This document shows, one piece after another, positions 9,881 through 20,634 of a stretch of DNA of 64,000 bases (the stretch's first letter is position 1; each line of letters begins with the position of its first letter). Origin of the DNA: DAOUJH01 sp965116555 (GTDB taxonomy: Bacteria > Chloroflexota > Dehalococcoidia > Lucifugimonadales > QGNO01); the NCBI GenBank assembly GCA_965116555.1, contig OZ220698.1, positions 496,001 through 560,000 of the forward strand, read 5' to 3'. Made by a program: the position numbers and the translations under genes. Under the pieces are notes generated by a model, which worked only from the letters and a program-made list of their open reading frames with translations, made no database searches and was not told where the DNA came from.

Positions 9881-10798
9881 ATGAATTCCGTTATCCACGC
9901 CACGGAACTCACCAAGCGATTCGGTGATTTCACCGCCGTGGACAGGGTCTCCTTTTCCGTGGGCCGTCAGGAGTGCTTCGGCTTTCTTGGCCCTAACGGC
10001 GCGGGCAAGAGCAGCACAATAGGCATGATCACTGCCATATCGCCGGTTACGTCCGGCCACCTGGAGGTGGGCGGACTTGATGTAGTCAAGCACTCCAGAA
10101 TGGTGAGGCGTATTGTGGGCGTGGTCCCCCAAGAGGACACCCTGGACGGCGACATGACCGTAATCCAGAACCTCCGGGTCTACGCCCGTTACTACGATAT
10201 GCCAGCCCCCCTGGCTCAGAGTCGGTCGCGGGAGCTCCTTGACCTCTTCCAGCTTACCGACAAGGCGAACAGCGAGGTGGACATCCTGTCCGGCGGTATG
10301 CGGCGCAGGCTGCTCATTGCCAGGGCTCTGCTTCATTCGCCCACCATCCTCATTCTGGACGAACCGACCACCGGCCTTGACCCCCAGGCCAAGCACCTGG
10401 TGTGGCAAAAGCTGAGGTTGCTAAAGGCGCAGGGAACTACCATGCTTCTCACCACGCACAACATGGAGGAAGCCGCGATTCTGTGCGACCGGCTGGTCAT
10501 CATGGACTACGGACGCATTCTCGTACACGGCGTACCTGCTGAACTGGTCACGCAGCACGTGGGAAATGAGGTGGCCGAGGTCAGGTTCACCGCCCAAGCC
10601 CGCGATGCTGTAACCAAACAGCTCCTTGATATGAACATGCCGTTCCAAGACGGCGGCGACCGCTTCTACGTCTACAGCGTGGACGGACAACTGCCGGAGC
10701 AACTCGTCTCGGCTCACGACGGGCAGCTCGAGCGACGGCCCGCCAACCTTGAGGACGTATTCTTCCGCCTCACGGGGAGGGACCTCCGGGACGAATGA
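9881..10798 (+). CDS. ABC-2 exporter, ATP-binding protein
   Basis: The protein has 305 residues from the ATG at 9881. An in-frame TTG at 9857 is possible but has no better ribosome site. Walker A is GPNGAGKSS, the signature is LSGGMRRRL, Walker B is ILILDEPTTGLDP, and the H-loop is TTHNMEEA. The C-terminal ~80 residues form the DrrA/NodI-like extension. It powers export of a drug, lipid or polysaccharide together with the permease encoded next, to which it is joined by an ATGA overlap. The cargo cannot be inferred. Confidence 0.9.
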   Translation: MNSVIHATELTKRFGDFTAVDRVSFSVGRQECFGFLGPNGAGKSSTIGMITAISPVTSGHLEVGGLDVVKHSRMVRRIVGVVPQEDTLDGDMTVIQNLRVYARYYDMPAPLAQSRSRELLDLFQLTDKANSEVDILSGGMRRRLLIARALLHSPTILILDEPTTGLDPQAKHLVWQKLRLLKAQGTTMLLTTHNMEEAAILCDRLVIMDYGRILVHGVPAELVTQHVGNEVAEVRFTAQARDAVTKQLLDMNMPFQDGGDRFYVYSVDGQLPEQLVSAHDGQLERRPANLEDVFFRLTGRDLRDE

Positions 10799-11604
10799 AT
10801 ACCTCAACCGTCGCGCATATAGCTGCCGATAGGGGAGGGGTGGTAGGGAGCCTGTCCCGTTCCTTCAGGGTGTGGCAGCGCAACAGGGACGCCTTTCTCC
10901 GTGTTTGGAAGACCGAATTTGGCGGAGTAGTGGCTGAGCCGCTGCTCGTGCTCACGGCAGTGGGTCTGGGAATGGGCACCTACATCGGCGATATAGGGGG
11001 GCGCTCATACACCGAGTTCGTCGCCGCCGGCCTGCTTGCCAGCTACGCCATGTTCGGCGCAACCTTCGAATGCACCTTCGGCACCTACATGCGCATGGAG
11101 ACCCGGCGCCTGTTCCAGGGCATCCTGGCCACTCCCGTCAGCGTGGACGAGCTGGTGCGTGGAGAGCTCTTCTGGGCGGCTACCCGGTCCCTGATGCACG
11201 CCACAGTCTTGCTCGCCGTGTCGTTTGCTTTTGGCCTCACCCAATCGCCGTACGCCCTCTTTGCCTTACCAGTCTCCATCCTGATAGGCCTGATGTTTGG
11301 CTCGCAGGCCATGCTCGCCGCCTCCGTGGCCCCCTCTATCAACAGCCTCACCAACTTCTTCACTCTTTACGTTGTGCCCATGTTCTTCTTCAGCGGCGTT
11401 TTCTATCCCGTGGACGGACTACCAGAAGCTATACAGAGGGTGGCCTGGGTTCTGCCGTTGACATCGGCGACGGAGCTGATGCGCTCCCTGGCATACGGCG
11501 AGATAGGGGCGCAAACCTTCCTCTCGCTGGCCATCCTCGTCGCCTTTACCGTGGTCTTCATTCCCCTCAGCATTCGAGGCATGCGGAGAAGGCTGATCAA
11601 GTAG
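10795..11604 (+). CDS. ABC-2 type exporter permease (NodJ/DrrB-like)
   Basis: A 269-residue inner-membrane protein with six hydrophobic segments. The ATG overlaps the stop of the ATPase gene (ATGA), so the two are translated together. The segment PMFFFSGVFYPVDGLPEAIQ near residue 195, followed by LPLTSATELMRSL, is the typical ABC-2 signature region. It forms the channel of the exporter. The N-terminal ~40 residues are soluble. Confidence 0.9.
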   Translation: MNTSTVAHIAADRGGVVGSLSRSFRVWQRNRDAFLRVWKTEFGGVVAEPLLVLTAVGLGMGTYIGDIGGRSYTEFVAAGLLASYAMFGATFECTFGTYMRMETRRLFQGILATPVSVDELVRGELFWAATRSLMHATVLLAVSFAFGLTQSPYALFALPVSILIGLMFGSQAMLAASVAPSINSLTNFFTLYVVPMFFFSGVFYPVDGLPEAIQRVAWVLPLTSATELMRSLAYGEIGAQTFLSLAILVAFTVVFIPLSIRGMRRRLIK

Positions 11605-11645
11605 GACTCCGGCGCTAAGGGGATGCGGACAGGCTGAGGGTTGCA

Positions 11646-12062
11646 ACTTGACATAAGTCGATTTTGGGGTGTCGTGAAACGACATGTTAGGCGTGAGAAA
11701 GTGTGCAACGGCGGAGTTGTGTCGTGCCTGAGAAGGGGATTCGTTTCCAACGTTATGTTAAGTACAAGGCTAAATTGGAAGCAAATTTTGGCGGAGGTGA
11801 GAAACGAATCAGATTTTCTTAGGCAAAACTCAGGACAAACTCCCCGCAGCACCCCTGGATACCCGCTCCCCGATCGGGGTCGGGGACAGGCTTCGCGGGT
11901 ATGACGTATGGGGGCAAAGTTGAGGATGGGGAGGCGATTGTTTTGGCTGCCGAGGAATGCGCCACGCCGACGCCGTAGGGGTTGTTGGGCGCTTTTCTGT
12001 GAGTCCATGGGCTAAGGGTAGCGGGTGCATAGGGGTGTGGGGAAGAAGGAGATGTCAGGGGG
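11646..12062. repeat. Long dispersed intergenic repeat, copy A
   Basis: From ACTTGACATAAGTCG (11646) to GGAGATGTCAGGG (ends 12060) this gap matches 28126-28474 closely and in the same orientation. Shared blocks include the attttggggtgtcgtgaaa, cgtttccaacgttatgttaa and gtgagtccatg stretches. Copy A carries about 70 extra bases (11839-11909) that copy B lacks. Both copies lie in gene-free gaps. No known mobile-element gene is inside. It could be a structured RNA, a MITE-like element or a regulatory island. Confidence 0.75.
11839..11909. repeat. Palindromic element inserted inside repeat copy A
   Basis: The extra block contains TGGATACCCGC at 11856 and GCGGGTATGAC near the right end (to 11904), an imperfect palindrome around CCCCGATCGGGG. 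It matches the TGGATnCCCG...CGGGnATGAC elements at 33605-33664 and 36723-36784. Its absence from the other long-repeat copy suggests a recent insertion. Confidence 0.6.
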
Positions 12063-12123
12063 AGTGACGGCATCCAGCCCACTTTGGGCCCTGCAATTCC
12101 GCGCGTCAAGCCCGACAGAAATA

Positions 12124-12153
12124 TTGTAAACCTACCACCGCATATGGTAGAAT
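12124..12153 (+). promoter_or_regulatory. Candidate gyrA promoter
   Basis: TTGTAA (12124-12129), an 18-base spacer and TAGAAT (12148-12153). The predicted start near 12160 gives a leader of about 70 bases before the gyrA ATG. Confidence 0.5.
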
Positions 12154-12228
12154 TGCCGGGTTGAAACCACTACTTATTGAGCCTGAGAGCTATTTATCAA
12201 CAACATTATCTCCGGCTAAGGAAACCTT

Positions 12229-14799
12229 ATGACTAGCGAAACCGTCAGACCCGTACGCATCATAGATGAGATGCGTAACTCCTACCTGGATTACGCAATG
12301 AGCGTAATAGTCTCTCGCGCCCTTCCGGACGTGAGGGACGGGCTCAAGCCCGTGCAACGGCGCATTCTCCACTCCATGGATGAGCTCGCCATGCGCCCGG
12401 GTACATCCTACAAGAAGAGCGCCCGTCTGGTCGGTGAGGTCATGGGTAAGTACCACCCTCACGGCGACAGCCCCGTGTATGACGCCATGGTGCGCATGGC
12501 GCAGGACTTCTCCATGCGCTACACCCTTGTCGACGGTCAGGGCAACTTCGGCAGCGTCGACGACGACCCGCCCGCCGCCATGCGCTACACGGAAGCGCGG
12601 CTCTCGCCCATCGCACAGGAGCTGCTCGTAGACATCGACCAGGACACCGTTGACTTCTCGCCCAACTTCGACGGCTCCTTAAACGAGCCTGTGGTACTGC
12701 CTGCCAGGCTTCCCAACCTCATTGTCAACGGCTCCTCAGGTATCGCCGTCGGCATGACCACCAGCATTCCCCCGCACAACCTCACAGAGATCTGCGACGC
12801 CATCCTCCATCTCATAGACAACCCTGAAGCCACCATAGATGAGCTTATGGAGATTGTGCCCGCCCCGGACTTCCCCACGGGCGCCATCATCCTCGGCCAG
12901 CAGGGCATAAGGGAGGCCTACGAGACAGGAAAGGGCCGCGCCGTCGTCCGCGCCAGAATGGAAGCGGAGGAGATGGCCCGCGGCGGACGCTACCAGCTAG
13001 TGGTCACCGAGATACCGTACCAGGTCAACAAAGCCTCACTGGTCCAGAAGATAGCCATGCTCGCCAAGGAGCGGAAGATAGACGGCATCAGCGAGGTAAG
13101 AGACGAATCGGACCGGCACGGCATGCGCGTCGTCATCGAACTGCGCCGCGACGCACAGGTGCAGCGAGTGATGAACAACCTCTACAAGCACACCGCTCTC
13201 CAGTCGGCCTTCTACATCAACATGCTGGCGCTGGTGGACGGCCAGCCCAGGACGTTGCCCCTGAACTCCATCCTTCAGGAGTTCATAGATCACCGGATAG
13301 TGATAACCCGCCGCCGTTCTGAGTTCGAAATGCGCAAGGCCCAGGCCAGGGTACACATTCTGGAAGGCCTCCTCAAAGCCATCGACGACCTGGACAACGC
13401 CATCCAGCTCATCCGCAACGCCGCGGACGTGGAGGCCGCACGCCTGGCTCTCATGGAGAGATACGCCCTTGACGAAGAGCAGGCGCAGGCCATCCTTGAA
13501 ATGCAGCTCCGCCGTCTGGCGGCCCTGGAGCGCAAACGTATCGAGGACGAGTTCAAACAGCTTACCAAGCGCATCGCGGAACTCCAGGCCCTCCTTGCCG
13601 ACCCTTCCAAGGTGCTGGTGATCGTGGCCGACGAGACCAGAAAGCTGAAGGAGAAGTTCGGTGACGAGCGCCGCACCCAGGTCACCGCCCAAGAAGCCGG
13701 CGACTTCACCAATGAAGACCTCATCCCTCACCAGGAGGTTGTTGTCACTCTGAGCCAGCGCGGCTACATCAAATGTGTCCCCGCCGATACGTATCGCAGG
13801 CAGCACCGAGGCGGCAAGGGCGTGCGCGGCCAGACCACTCGCGAGGACGACATAATCCACGACCACCTGGTCGCGGACACCCACGATTTCCTCCTCTTCT
13901 TTACCAATACCGGACGCGTTTACAGAAAAAAGGTCTACGATCTGCACATGGACACCTCCAGGGTGTCGCGTGGTGTTCCCTTGGTGCAGGCGCTGAACAT
14001 CCAGCCCGGCGAGTCGGTGCAGGCCATCCTCGACGTCTCCTCCTTCGACGGCGGTGAAGATATCCTCTTCGCCACCCGCATGGGGGAGATCAAACGCATG
14101 GCCTTGGCCGCCCTGGTCAATATCCGCTCCAACGGAATCAGGACCATGGACGTTGAGCCTGGCGACCAGCTAGTCTCCATCCGGCTCGCTTCAGAATCGG
14201 ACGACGTAATCATGGTCAGCCAGCACGGCATGTCCGTCCGCTTCCCCGCCGCGCAGGTTAGGCAAAGCTCTCGCATGGCCGGTGGAGTGCGCGGCATGAG
14301 GCTCAAGGACGATGACATAGTGGTTGCCATGGACGTGGTGGAGAAGGATTGCGCCCTGCTTGTCATCAGTCAGCACGGCTACGGCAAGCCCTCACCCATG
14401 GAACACTACCGCCCGCAATCCAGGGGCGGCTTCGGTCTGAAGACCTTCCGCATCACCTCCAAGAGCGGACCCGTGGCCACGGCCCGTGTGGTTAAAGAGG
14501 GAGAGGACATCATGATCATCTCCCAGAAGGGACAGGTCACCCGCACCAACCTCAACGAGCTGCGCGAACTCAGCCGCCGCACCCAGGGCGTCAGCATTGT
14601 CTCCCTCCCAGGAGACGACATAGTGGTCTCCATCACCTCAATGGAGCCCAAGGCAAGGCACGTCCGGGATACCAAGCCGCGCCCAGCCGCAGGCAGAGAA
14701 GAGCTGGTTGTGGACATGGAGGCCATCTCCACCAACGGCCACGAGGCCATCTCAGAAAACGGCCATCTCCCAGAGGAAGATTTGGAGGGAGAAGGGTAG
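12229..14799 (+). CDS. gyrA: DNA gyrase subunit A
   Basis: An 856-residue type II topoisomerase subunit that cuts and rejoins DNA during negative supercoiling, working with GyrB. The winged-helix start (RPVRIIDEMRNSYLDYAMSV) and the catalytic tyrosine Y120 in AMRYTEARLSP are clear. The C-terminal six-bladed DNA-wrapping domain begins near residue 510. Its GyrA box reads QHRGGKG (residues 525-531) instead of the canonical QRRGGKG, one substitution. The box favours gyrase over topoisomerase IV subunit ParC. The tail is acidic and low in complexity. The ATG has AAGGAA upstream. gyrB is not in the window. Confidence 0.96.
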   Translation: MTSETVRPVRIIDEMRNSYLDYAMSVIVSRALPDVRDGLKPVQRRILHSMDELAMRPGTSYKKSARLVGEVMGKYHPHGDSPVYDAMVRMAQDFSMRYTLVDGQGNFGSVDDDPPAAMRYTEARLSPIAQELLVDIDQDTVDFSPNFDGSLNEPVVLPARLPNLIVNGSSGIAVGMTTSIPPHNLTEICDAILHLIDNPEATIDELMEIVPAPDFPTGAIILGQQGIREAYETGKGRAVVRARMEAEEMARGGRYQLVVTEIPYQVNKASLVQKIAMLAKERKIDGISEVRDESDRHGMRVVIELRRDAQVQRVMNNLYKHTALQSAFYINMLALVDGQPRTLPLNSILQEFIDHRIVITRRRSEFEMRKAQARVHILEGLLKAIDDLDNAIQLIRNAADVEAARLALMERYALDEEQAQAILEMQLRRLAALERKRIEDEFKQLTKRIAELQALLADPSKVLVIVADETRKLKEKFGDERRTQVTAQEAGDFTNEDLIPHQEVVVTLSQRGYIKCVPADTYRRQHRGGKGVRGQTTREDDIIHDHLVADTHDFLLFFTNTGRVYRKKVYDLHMDTSRVSRGVPLVQALNIQPGESVQAILDVSSFDGGEDILFATRMGEIKRMALAALVNIRSNGIRTMDVEPGDQLVSIRLASESDDVIMVSQHGMSVRFPAAQVRQSSRMAGGVRGMRLKDDDIVVAMDVVEKDCALLVISQHGYGKPSPMEHYRPQSRGGFGLKTFRITSKSGPVATARVVKEGEDIMIISQKGQVTRTNLNELRELSRRTQGVSIVSLPGDDIVVSITSMEPKARHVRDTKPRPAAGREELVVDMEAISTNGHEAISENGHLPEEDLEGEG

Positions 14800-14912
14800 G
14801 GGAGGTTATAGCCTCCGTCACTTCTGAGGCGTTGGGAGTCGAGCGGCTAAACGGGTGGTGTCAGGCGAAGACCATGTTTGTCTTCAAACCGCTCCCGCAT
14901 ACAGAGCATCTG

Positions 14913-15488
14913 TTAGCCATCACCCGGCGACTCACTGGCTGTGGCAACATTGCCCTCGCCGGCCACGGCAGCCCAGGCCAGTGCAGTAAGCATCCGCCCT
15001 GGGTTCAGAATCTGCCACATGGTCCCGTTGTCAATAAAGTAGCCATTGGCAAAGACCAGAGCGCCCAATGCCGCAGAGACCACCGCGCCCGCGCGTCCTG
15101 CTGCGTGTCCGGAGCGCCACAGAGCCACGGCCGCCACGCTGGAGCAACCTATGAACAACGGGTTGACCGTACGCCACACGTTGCCCCAATGATCATCGAA
15201 CAGGTTACTGTACCCGTTGGCGAGCACTATCAGGGACAATATACCCAAGGCTAGGCTGCGAACCCAGGGGACATGGCTGGTGCTCAACCAGATCCACCAG
15301 ACGCCGCAGAACCCCATCAGCAGCGGGCCGATTTGCCACAGCTTCCAGGGCCAGTAGGGAACGGACATCCCGTCTGGATCGACGAGGACGGTTCTCTCTG
15401 TCCAGCCGAAAACGGCCAATACCACGAAGGCCGTAACAGCCACGGCGGGTATCGGACCCAGGTTTCGAGGAGCTATCAGTTTGAACAT
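14913..15488 (-). CDS. Hypothetical membrane protein
   Basis: A 191-residue protein with about five or six hydrophobic helices (for example VAVTAFVVLAVFGW, LLMGFCGVWWIWL, LALGILSLIVLANGY and VSAALGALVFANGYFI). Two internal segments (LANGYSNLFDDHWGN and FANGYFIDNGTMWQ) look like a repeated ANGY motif, which suggests an internal duplication. No family or function is recognised. It is convergent with gyrA and stands alone. The 14800-14912 gap to gyrA has no clear element beyond a short GGAGG/CCTCC hairpin. Confidence 0.65.
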   Translation of the reverse strand: MFKLIAPRNLGPIPAVAVTAFVVLAVFGWTERTVLVDPDGMSVPYWPWKLWQIGPLLMGFCGVWWIWLSTSHVPWVRSLALGILSLIVLANGYSNLFDDHWGNVWRTVNPLFIGCSSVAAVALWRSGHAAGRAGAVVSAALGALVFANGYFIDNGTMWQILNPGRMLTALAWAAVAGEGNVATASESPGDG

Positions 15489-15700
15489 CGCCCAGCCTTG
15501 TTATTACGAAGTTCCCGATTGTCTGGGACTCAAAGCATCATAGACTAAGTCCGTTGGCGTCAACAAGCGCTGCGCCGCGAGGTGGCCCCTCCGTCCTATG
15601 TCTCAAAGAGTAGCGCTGGAACATCCTCTAACTTATGATAGAGCTCATTCGCAAGAACGTTCTGGCTTTAGTGTAACTTCGGATTCACTAGGAGATAAAC

Positions 15701-16630
15701 ATGAGCAACTTTGAGAAATTGCAGGCCCGTCTGACCGCCGGAGAGACGATATTGATGGACGGGGGTATGGGCTCTGAGCTAGAGAAGCGGAGGCTGACGA
15801 ACCCCGCTACGTGGTCGGGCGGTCCCATGCTCACCCACCCCGAGTTGGTGAGGGATATCCATCAAGAGTACATAGAAGCGGGCGCAGAGATTATTATCAC
15901 AAACACCTTCGGCACAGGGCGTGACATGCTGGAAGAGGGCGGCCTAGGACACAAAGTGACCGAGGCCAACAAGCTGGGAATCGAAGCGGCGGTACAGGCA
16001 AGAAGAAACGCAGGAACAGAGGACTCGGTGGTCATTGCGGCCTCCGTATCTACTATGACTCCCAAGGAACACTCGGAAGTTCCGGTGCCATATGAGAAGG
16101 CTCTGGAGACCTATCGGGAGCAGCTGGGAGAGCTGGCCAAAGGCGGCCCGGACGTGGCAGTGGGCGAGATGTTGGTCCGGATATCGGACACGCTGGCGGT
16201 GATAGAAGCGGCAGCGGAGCTGGGTCTCCCGGTGTGGGTCGGGCTGTCCCTGGTCCGGGATGGAGACGGGCTTTACCTGGGCATCCGCGGCAGGCATGGA
16301 GACGGCGGGCACGCCGGCGAGACGCTTCAGGACGCGTTGGACGCCATGAAGGACAGGGATGTCGCGGCGGTGTTCGTGATGCACACGCCGGTGGACGACA
16401 CTGGCCCCGGGCTGGAGGTTGTCAAGAAGAATTGGCCGGGAACCTTCGGCGCTTACGCCCATTTCCCCGGCCACGGCGGCCCAACCCCCCTGGCGAATGC
16501 CATGGATCCACAGCAGTACCTGGAATGTGCCAAGGGGTGGAGAGAGCAGGGGGCGCGGATAATCGGAGGGTGTTGCGGCACGACCCCCGACCACATCCAG
16601 GCGCTCAGCGAGTGGCTGTCCGGCTCCTAG
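15701..16630 (+). CDS. Homocysteine S-methyltransferase family protein
   Basis: A 309-residue TIM-barrel enzyme. ILMDGGMGSELEKR near residue 17, ITNTFGTGRDML near 65 and the C-terminal GGCCGTTPDHI hold the zinc-binding cysteines (the CC pair, plus an upstream position that in this protein is not an obvious cysteine). The family transfers a methyl group from S-methylmethionine, betaine or methylcobalamin to homocysteine, or acts on other thiols. The usual first zinc cysteine (GxNC motif) is not visible: the matching region reads VAVGEMLVRI. So it may act on another substrate or bind metal differently. AGGAG lies just before the ATG. Confidence 0.82.
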   Translation: MSNFEKLQARLTAGETILMDGGMGSELEKRRLTNPATWSGGPMLTHPELVRDIHQEYIEAGAEIIITNTFGTGRDMLEEGGLGHKVTEANKLGIEAAVQARRNAGTEDSVVIAASVSTMTPKEHSEVPVPYEKALETYREQLGELAKGGPDVAVGEMLVRISDTLAVIEAAAELGLPVWVGLSLVRDGDGLYLGIRGRHGDGGHAGETLQDALDAMKDRDVAAVFVMHTPVDDTGPGLEVVKKNWPGTFGAYAHFPGHGGPTPLANAMDPQQYLECAKGWREQGARIIGGCCGTTPDHIQALSEWLSGS

Positions 16631-16669
16631 CCTGGTGTTCTCCGATGTGATGGGATATATAACAACCTT

Positions 16670-16737
16670 ATTGTCAATATAAGCTATAAGCCATTTATAA
16701 ATAATATTGCCAATGCCAATTGACCCAAAATGGCAAT
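16670..16737. promoter_or_regulatory. Candidate HspR operator cluster
   Basis: ATTGTCAATAT (16670-16680) and ATATTGCCAAT (16704-16714) form a near-perfect inverted repeat. ATTGCCA (16706-16712) also pairs with TGGCAAT (16731-16737) across the -35 box. The repeated ATTGnCA half-sites surround the promoter of an operon that encodes HspR, a repressor that binds inverted repeats in its own promoter. The classical actinobacterial HAIR sequence is not present, so the assignment is an inference. Confidence 0.45.
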
Positions 16738-16748
16738 GCGGCTATAAT
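16720..16748 (+). promoter_or_regulatory. Strong sigma-70-type promoter of the heat-shock operon
   Basis: TTGACC (16720-16725), a 17-base spacer and a perfect TATAAT (16743-16748). The expected start near 16755 lies only 6-12 bases before the ATGs at 16762 and 16768, so the mRNA would be nearly leaderless. Confidence 0.7.
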
Positions 16749-16761
16749 TATTCCAGGGTAT

Positions 16762-17622
16762 ATGGAGATGAGCGGCAACTATTATCAGACCCTGGGTATC
16801 AAGCGTGAAGCCTCCGACAAAGAGGTCAGGCAGGCGTTTAGAAGGCTTGCCCGCAAATACCATCCTGACGTGAACCCCGGCGACAAAGACGCCGAGGCCA
16901 AGTTCAAAGAGATCAACGAGGCTTACGAAGTCCTCTCCGACCCCGAAAAACGCCGCAAGTACGACCGGTTTGGTCAGAATTGGAAATATGCCGACCAGTT
17001 TCCACCTAGCGGGTTCCAGTCACACACGGGAACAACCGGCGCAACCTTTAACTTCTCCGATCTGGGCGGCTTTGGTTCCATCTTCGGAGAAGTGTTCGGC
17101 AGAAGAGGCGGCGCTCGTACCGCTCAGCGCTCCACGGTAGAAGTAAAGGCGGACGTTTCACTTGAGGAGGCCTACAGCGGAGCAACCAGGACAGTGCGGC
17201 TCTCTGGTTCACAGGGCAAACGCCTTGAGGTCCAGGTCCCGCCCGGCGTCGATAACGGTTCCAGGGTACACGTCACCGCTGGCGACACCGAGCTATATCT
17301 GGTGACAAGGGTCGCTCCTCACCGCAGGTTTAGCCGCAAAGGCGCAGACCTATATCTGGACCTTTCCCTACCCCTGGTCGATGCCGTCCTTGGCAGCGAG
17401 CAGGAGGTGCTAACCATCAAGGGAAAGGTCATGCTGACCGTTCCTCCGGAAAGCCAGAACGGCCAGATGTTCCGGCTCAAGGGGCAGGGCATGCCCCATC
17501 TGGGCCGGCCTGATCTACGAGGGGATCTCTTTGCAACTCTGAAAGTCATGCTCCCCACCAATCTCACAGAGCAGGAACGCGATATCTTTGGCAGTCTCAA
17601 AGAGCTCCGCGCCGCTAGATGA
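16762..17622 (+). CDS. DnaJ-class co-chaperone without zinc finger (CbpA-like)
   Basis: The J domain (residues 5-70) holds the HPD motif (YHPDVNPGD) and the typical ending EAYEVLSDPEKRRKYDRFG. A short G/F region and two substrate-binding C-terminal domains follow. The CxxCxGxG zinc repeats of DnaJ are missing, as in CbpA. It stimulates DnaK and hands it unfolded clients. The ATG at 16762 was chosen over the TTG at 16720, because that TTG is the promoter -35. A second ATG at 16768 is equally possible. Length is 286 residues. It is joined to hspR by an ATGA overlap. Confidence 0.9.
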   Translation: MEMSGNYYQTLGIKREASDKEVRQAFRRLARKYHPDVNPGDKDAEAKFKEINEAYEVLSDPEKRRKYDRFGQNWKYADQFPPSGFQSHTGTTGATFNFSDLGGFGSIFGEVFGRRGGARTAQRSTVEVKADVSLEEAYSGATRTVRLSGSQGKRLEVQVPPGVDNGSRVHVTAGDTELYLVTRVAPHRRFSRKGADLYLDLSLPLVDAVLGSEQEVLTIKGKVMLTVPPESQNGQMFRLKGQGMPHLGRPDLRGDLFATLKVMLPTNLTEQERDIFGSLKELRAAR

Positions 17623-17981
17623 GGAAGCACATGAATACTCAAGACGAACCTATATATGTAATCAGCGTAGCGGCGCGCATGCTGGGTGTTCACCAGCAGA
17701 CCCTCCGCTACTATGAACGCGCCGGTTTGGTAGTGCCGTCTCGCTCTCAGGGCAACCGTCGCTACTACTCCGAGCGCGACCTGGAACGACTGCGGCGCAT
17801 CAAGACAATGATGGACGATATGGGGATGAACCTGGCGGGAGCGGAGGTAGTCCTGCGCCTCACCGAGCGCATCGCAGAGTTGGAGGCCCAGCTGCAACGC
17901 CTCGCCTCCGAGCTGAACAGGCTGCGACTTAGTAGTCGTACGCCTGCTCTCACAGAAGGCAGTGGAGATGACCAGTCGTAA
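17619..17981 (+). CDS. hspR: HspR-type MerR-family heat-shock repressor
   Basis: A 120-residue DNA-binding protein. The line YVISVAARMLGVHQQTLRYY followed by ERAGLVVPSR, and NLAGAEVVLRLTERIAELEAQL, match HspR: a MerR helix-turn-helix with the second wing, followed by the NLAG segment and a dimerising coiled coil. HspR represses chaperone genes in unstressed cells, with DnaK as co-repressor in actinobacteria. Its position between the J-protein and Clp genes implies autoregulation of this operon. The ATG at 17619 overlaps the upstream stop, and a second ATG at 17631 is possible. Confidence 0.9.
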   Translation: MRKHMNTQDEPIYVISVAARMLGVHQQTLRYYERAGLVVPSRSQGNRRYYSERDLERLRRIKTMMDDMGMNLAGAEVVLRLTERIAELEAQLQRLASELNRLRLSSRTPALTEGSGDDQS

Positions 17982-18048
17982 GAGTTGGCGATTCAAATTC
18001 ACGCCGACCCAGGATAACAGGACAGGGTAGCAGAGGAAGGACAGGAAA

Positions 18049-20496
<2,448 letters not shown>

Positions 20497-20534
20497 GGGG
20501 GTAGGGGGTGTCTCCCGTCGTTCAGCATCTACCA

Positions 20535-20569
20535 CCGCTCATCCTGAGCATAGTCGAAGGAAATGAGCG
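20535..20569. repeat. Dispersed palindromic repeat, copy 2
   Basis: CCGCTCAT (20535-20542) and ATGAGCG (20563-20569) bracket a core containing CCTGAGC and TCGAAGG. It lies between clpC and the rplU promoter, where it could also end the clpC transcript. It is the same family as 625-683 and 28504-28538. Confidence 0.6.
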
Positions 20570-20580
20570 AGGGGCACTGA

Positions 20581-20609
20581 TTGACACACCACTTCCTCAT
20601 CAATAGAAT
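20581..20609 (+). promoter_or_regulatory. Promoter of the rplU-rpmA-rpmE operon
   Basis: A perfect TTGACA (20581-20586), a 17-base spacer and TAGAAT (20604-20609). The predicted start near 20616 leaves a leader of about 19 bases with GGGAG before the rplU ATG. Confidence 0.7.
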
Positions 20610-20634
20610 TTAATAGTTTGGGAGATGTAGATTT

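Noticed and set aside
14800..14830. Short GGAGG...CCTCC hairpin after gyrA as a terminator
   Set aside because: The stem is only 5-6 bp and no T-run follows. This is too weak to call.
15654..15663. AGAACGTTCT palindrome upstream of the homocysteine methyltransferase-like gene as a LexA box
   Set aside because: The spacing between half-sites does not match known SOS boxes (GAAC-N4-GTTC), and the gene has no link to DNA repair.
16720..16761. TTG start of the J-protein at 16720
   Set aside because: It coincides with the TTGACC -35 of a consensus-like promoter. The J domain begins just after the ATG at 16762.
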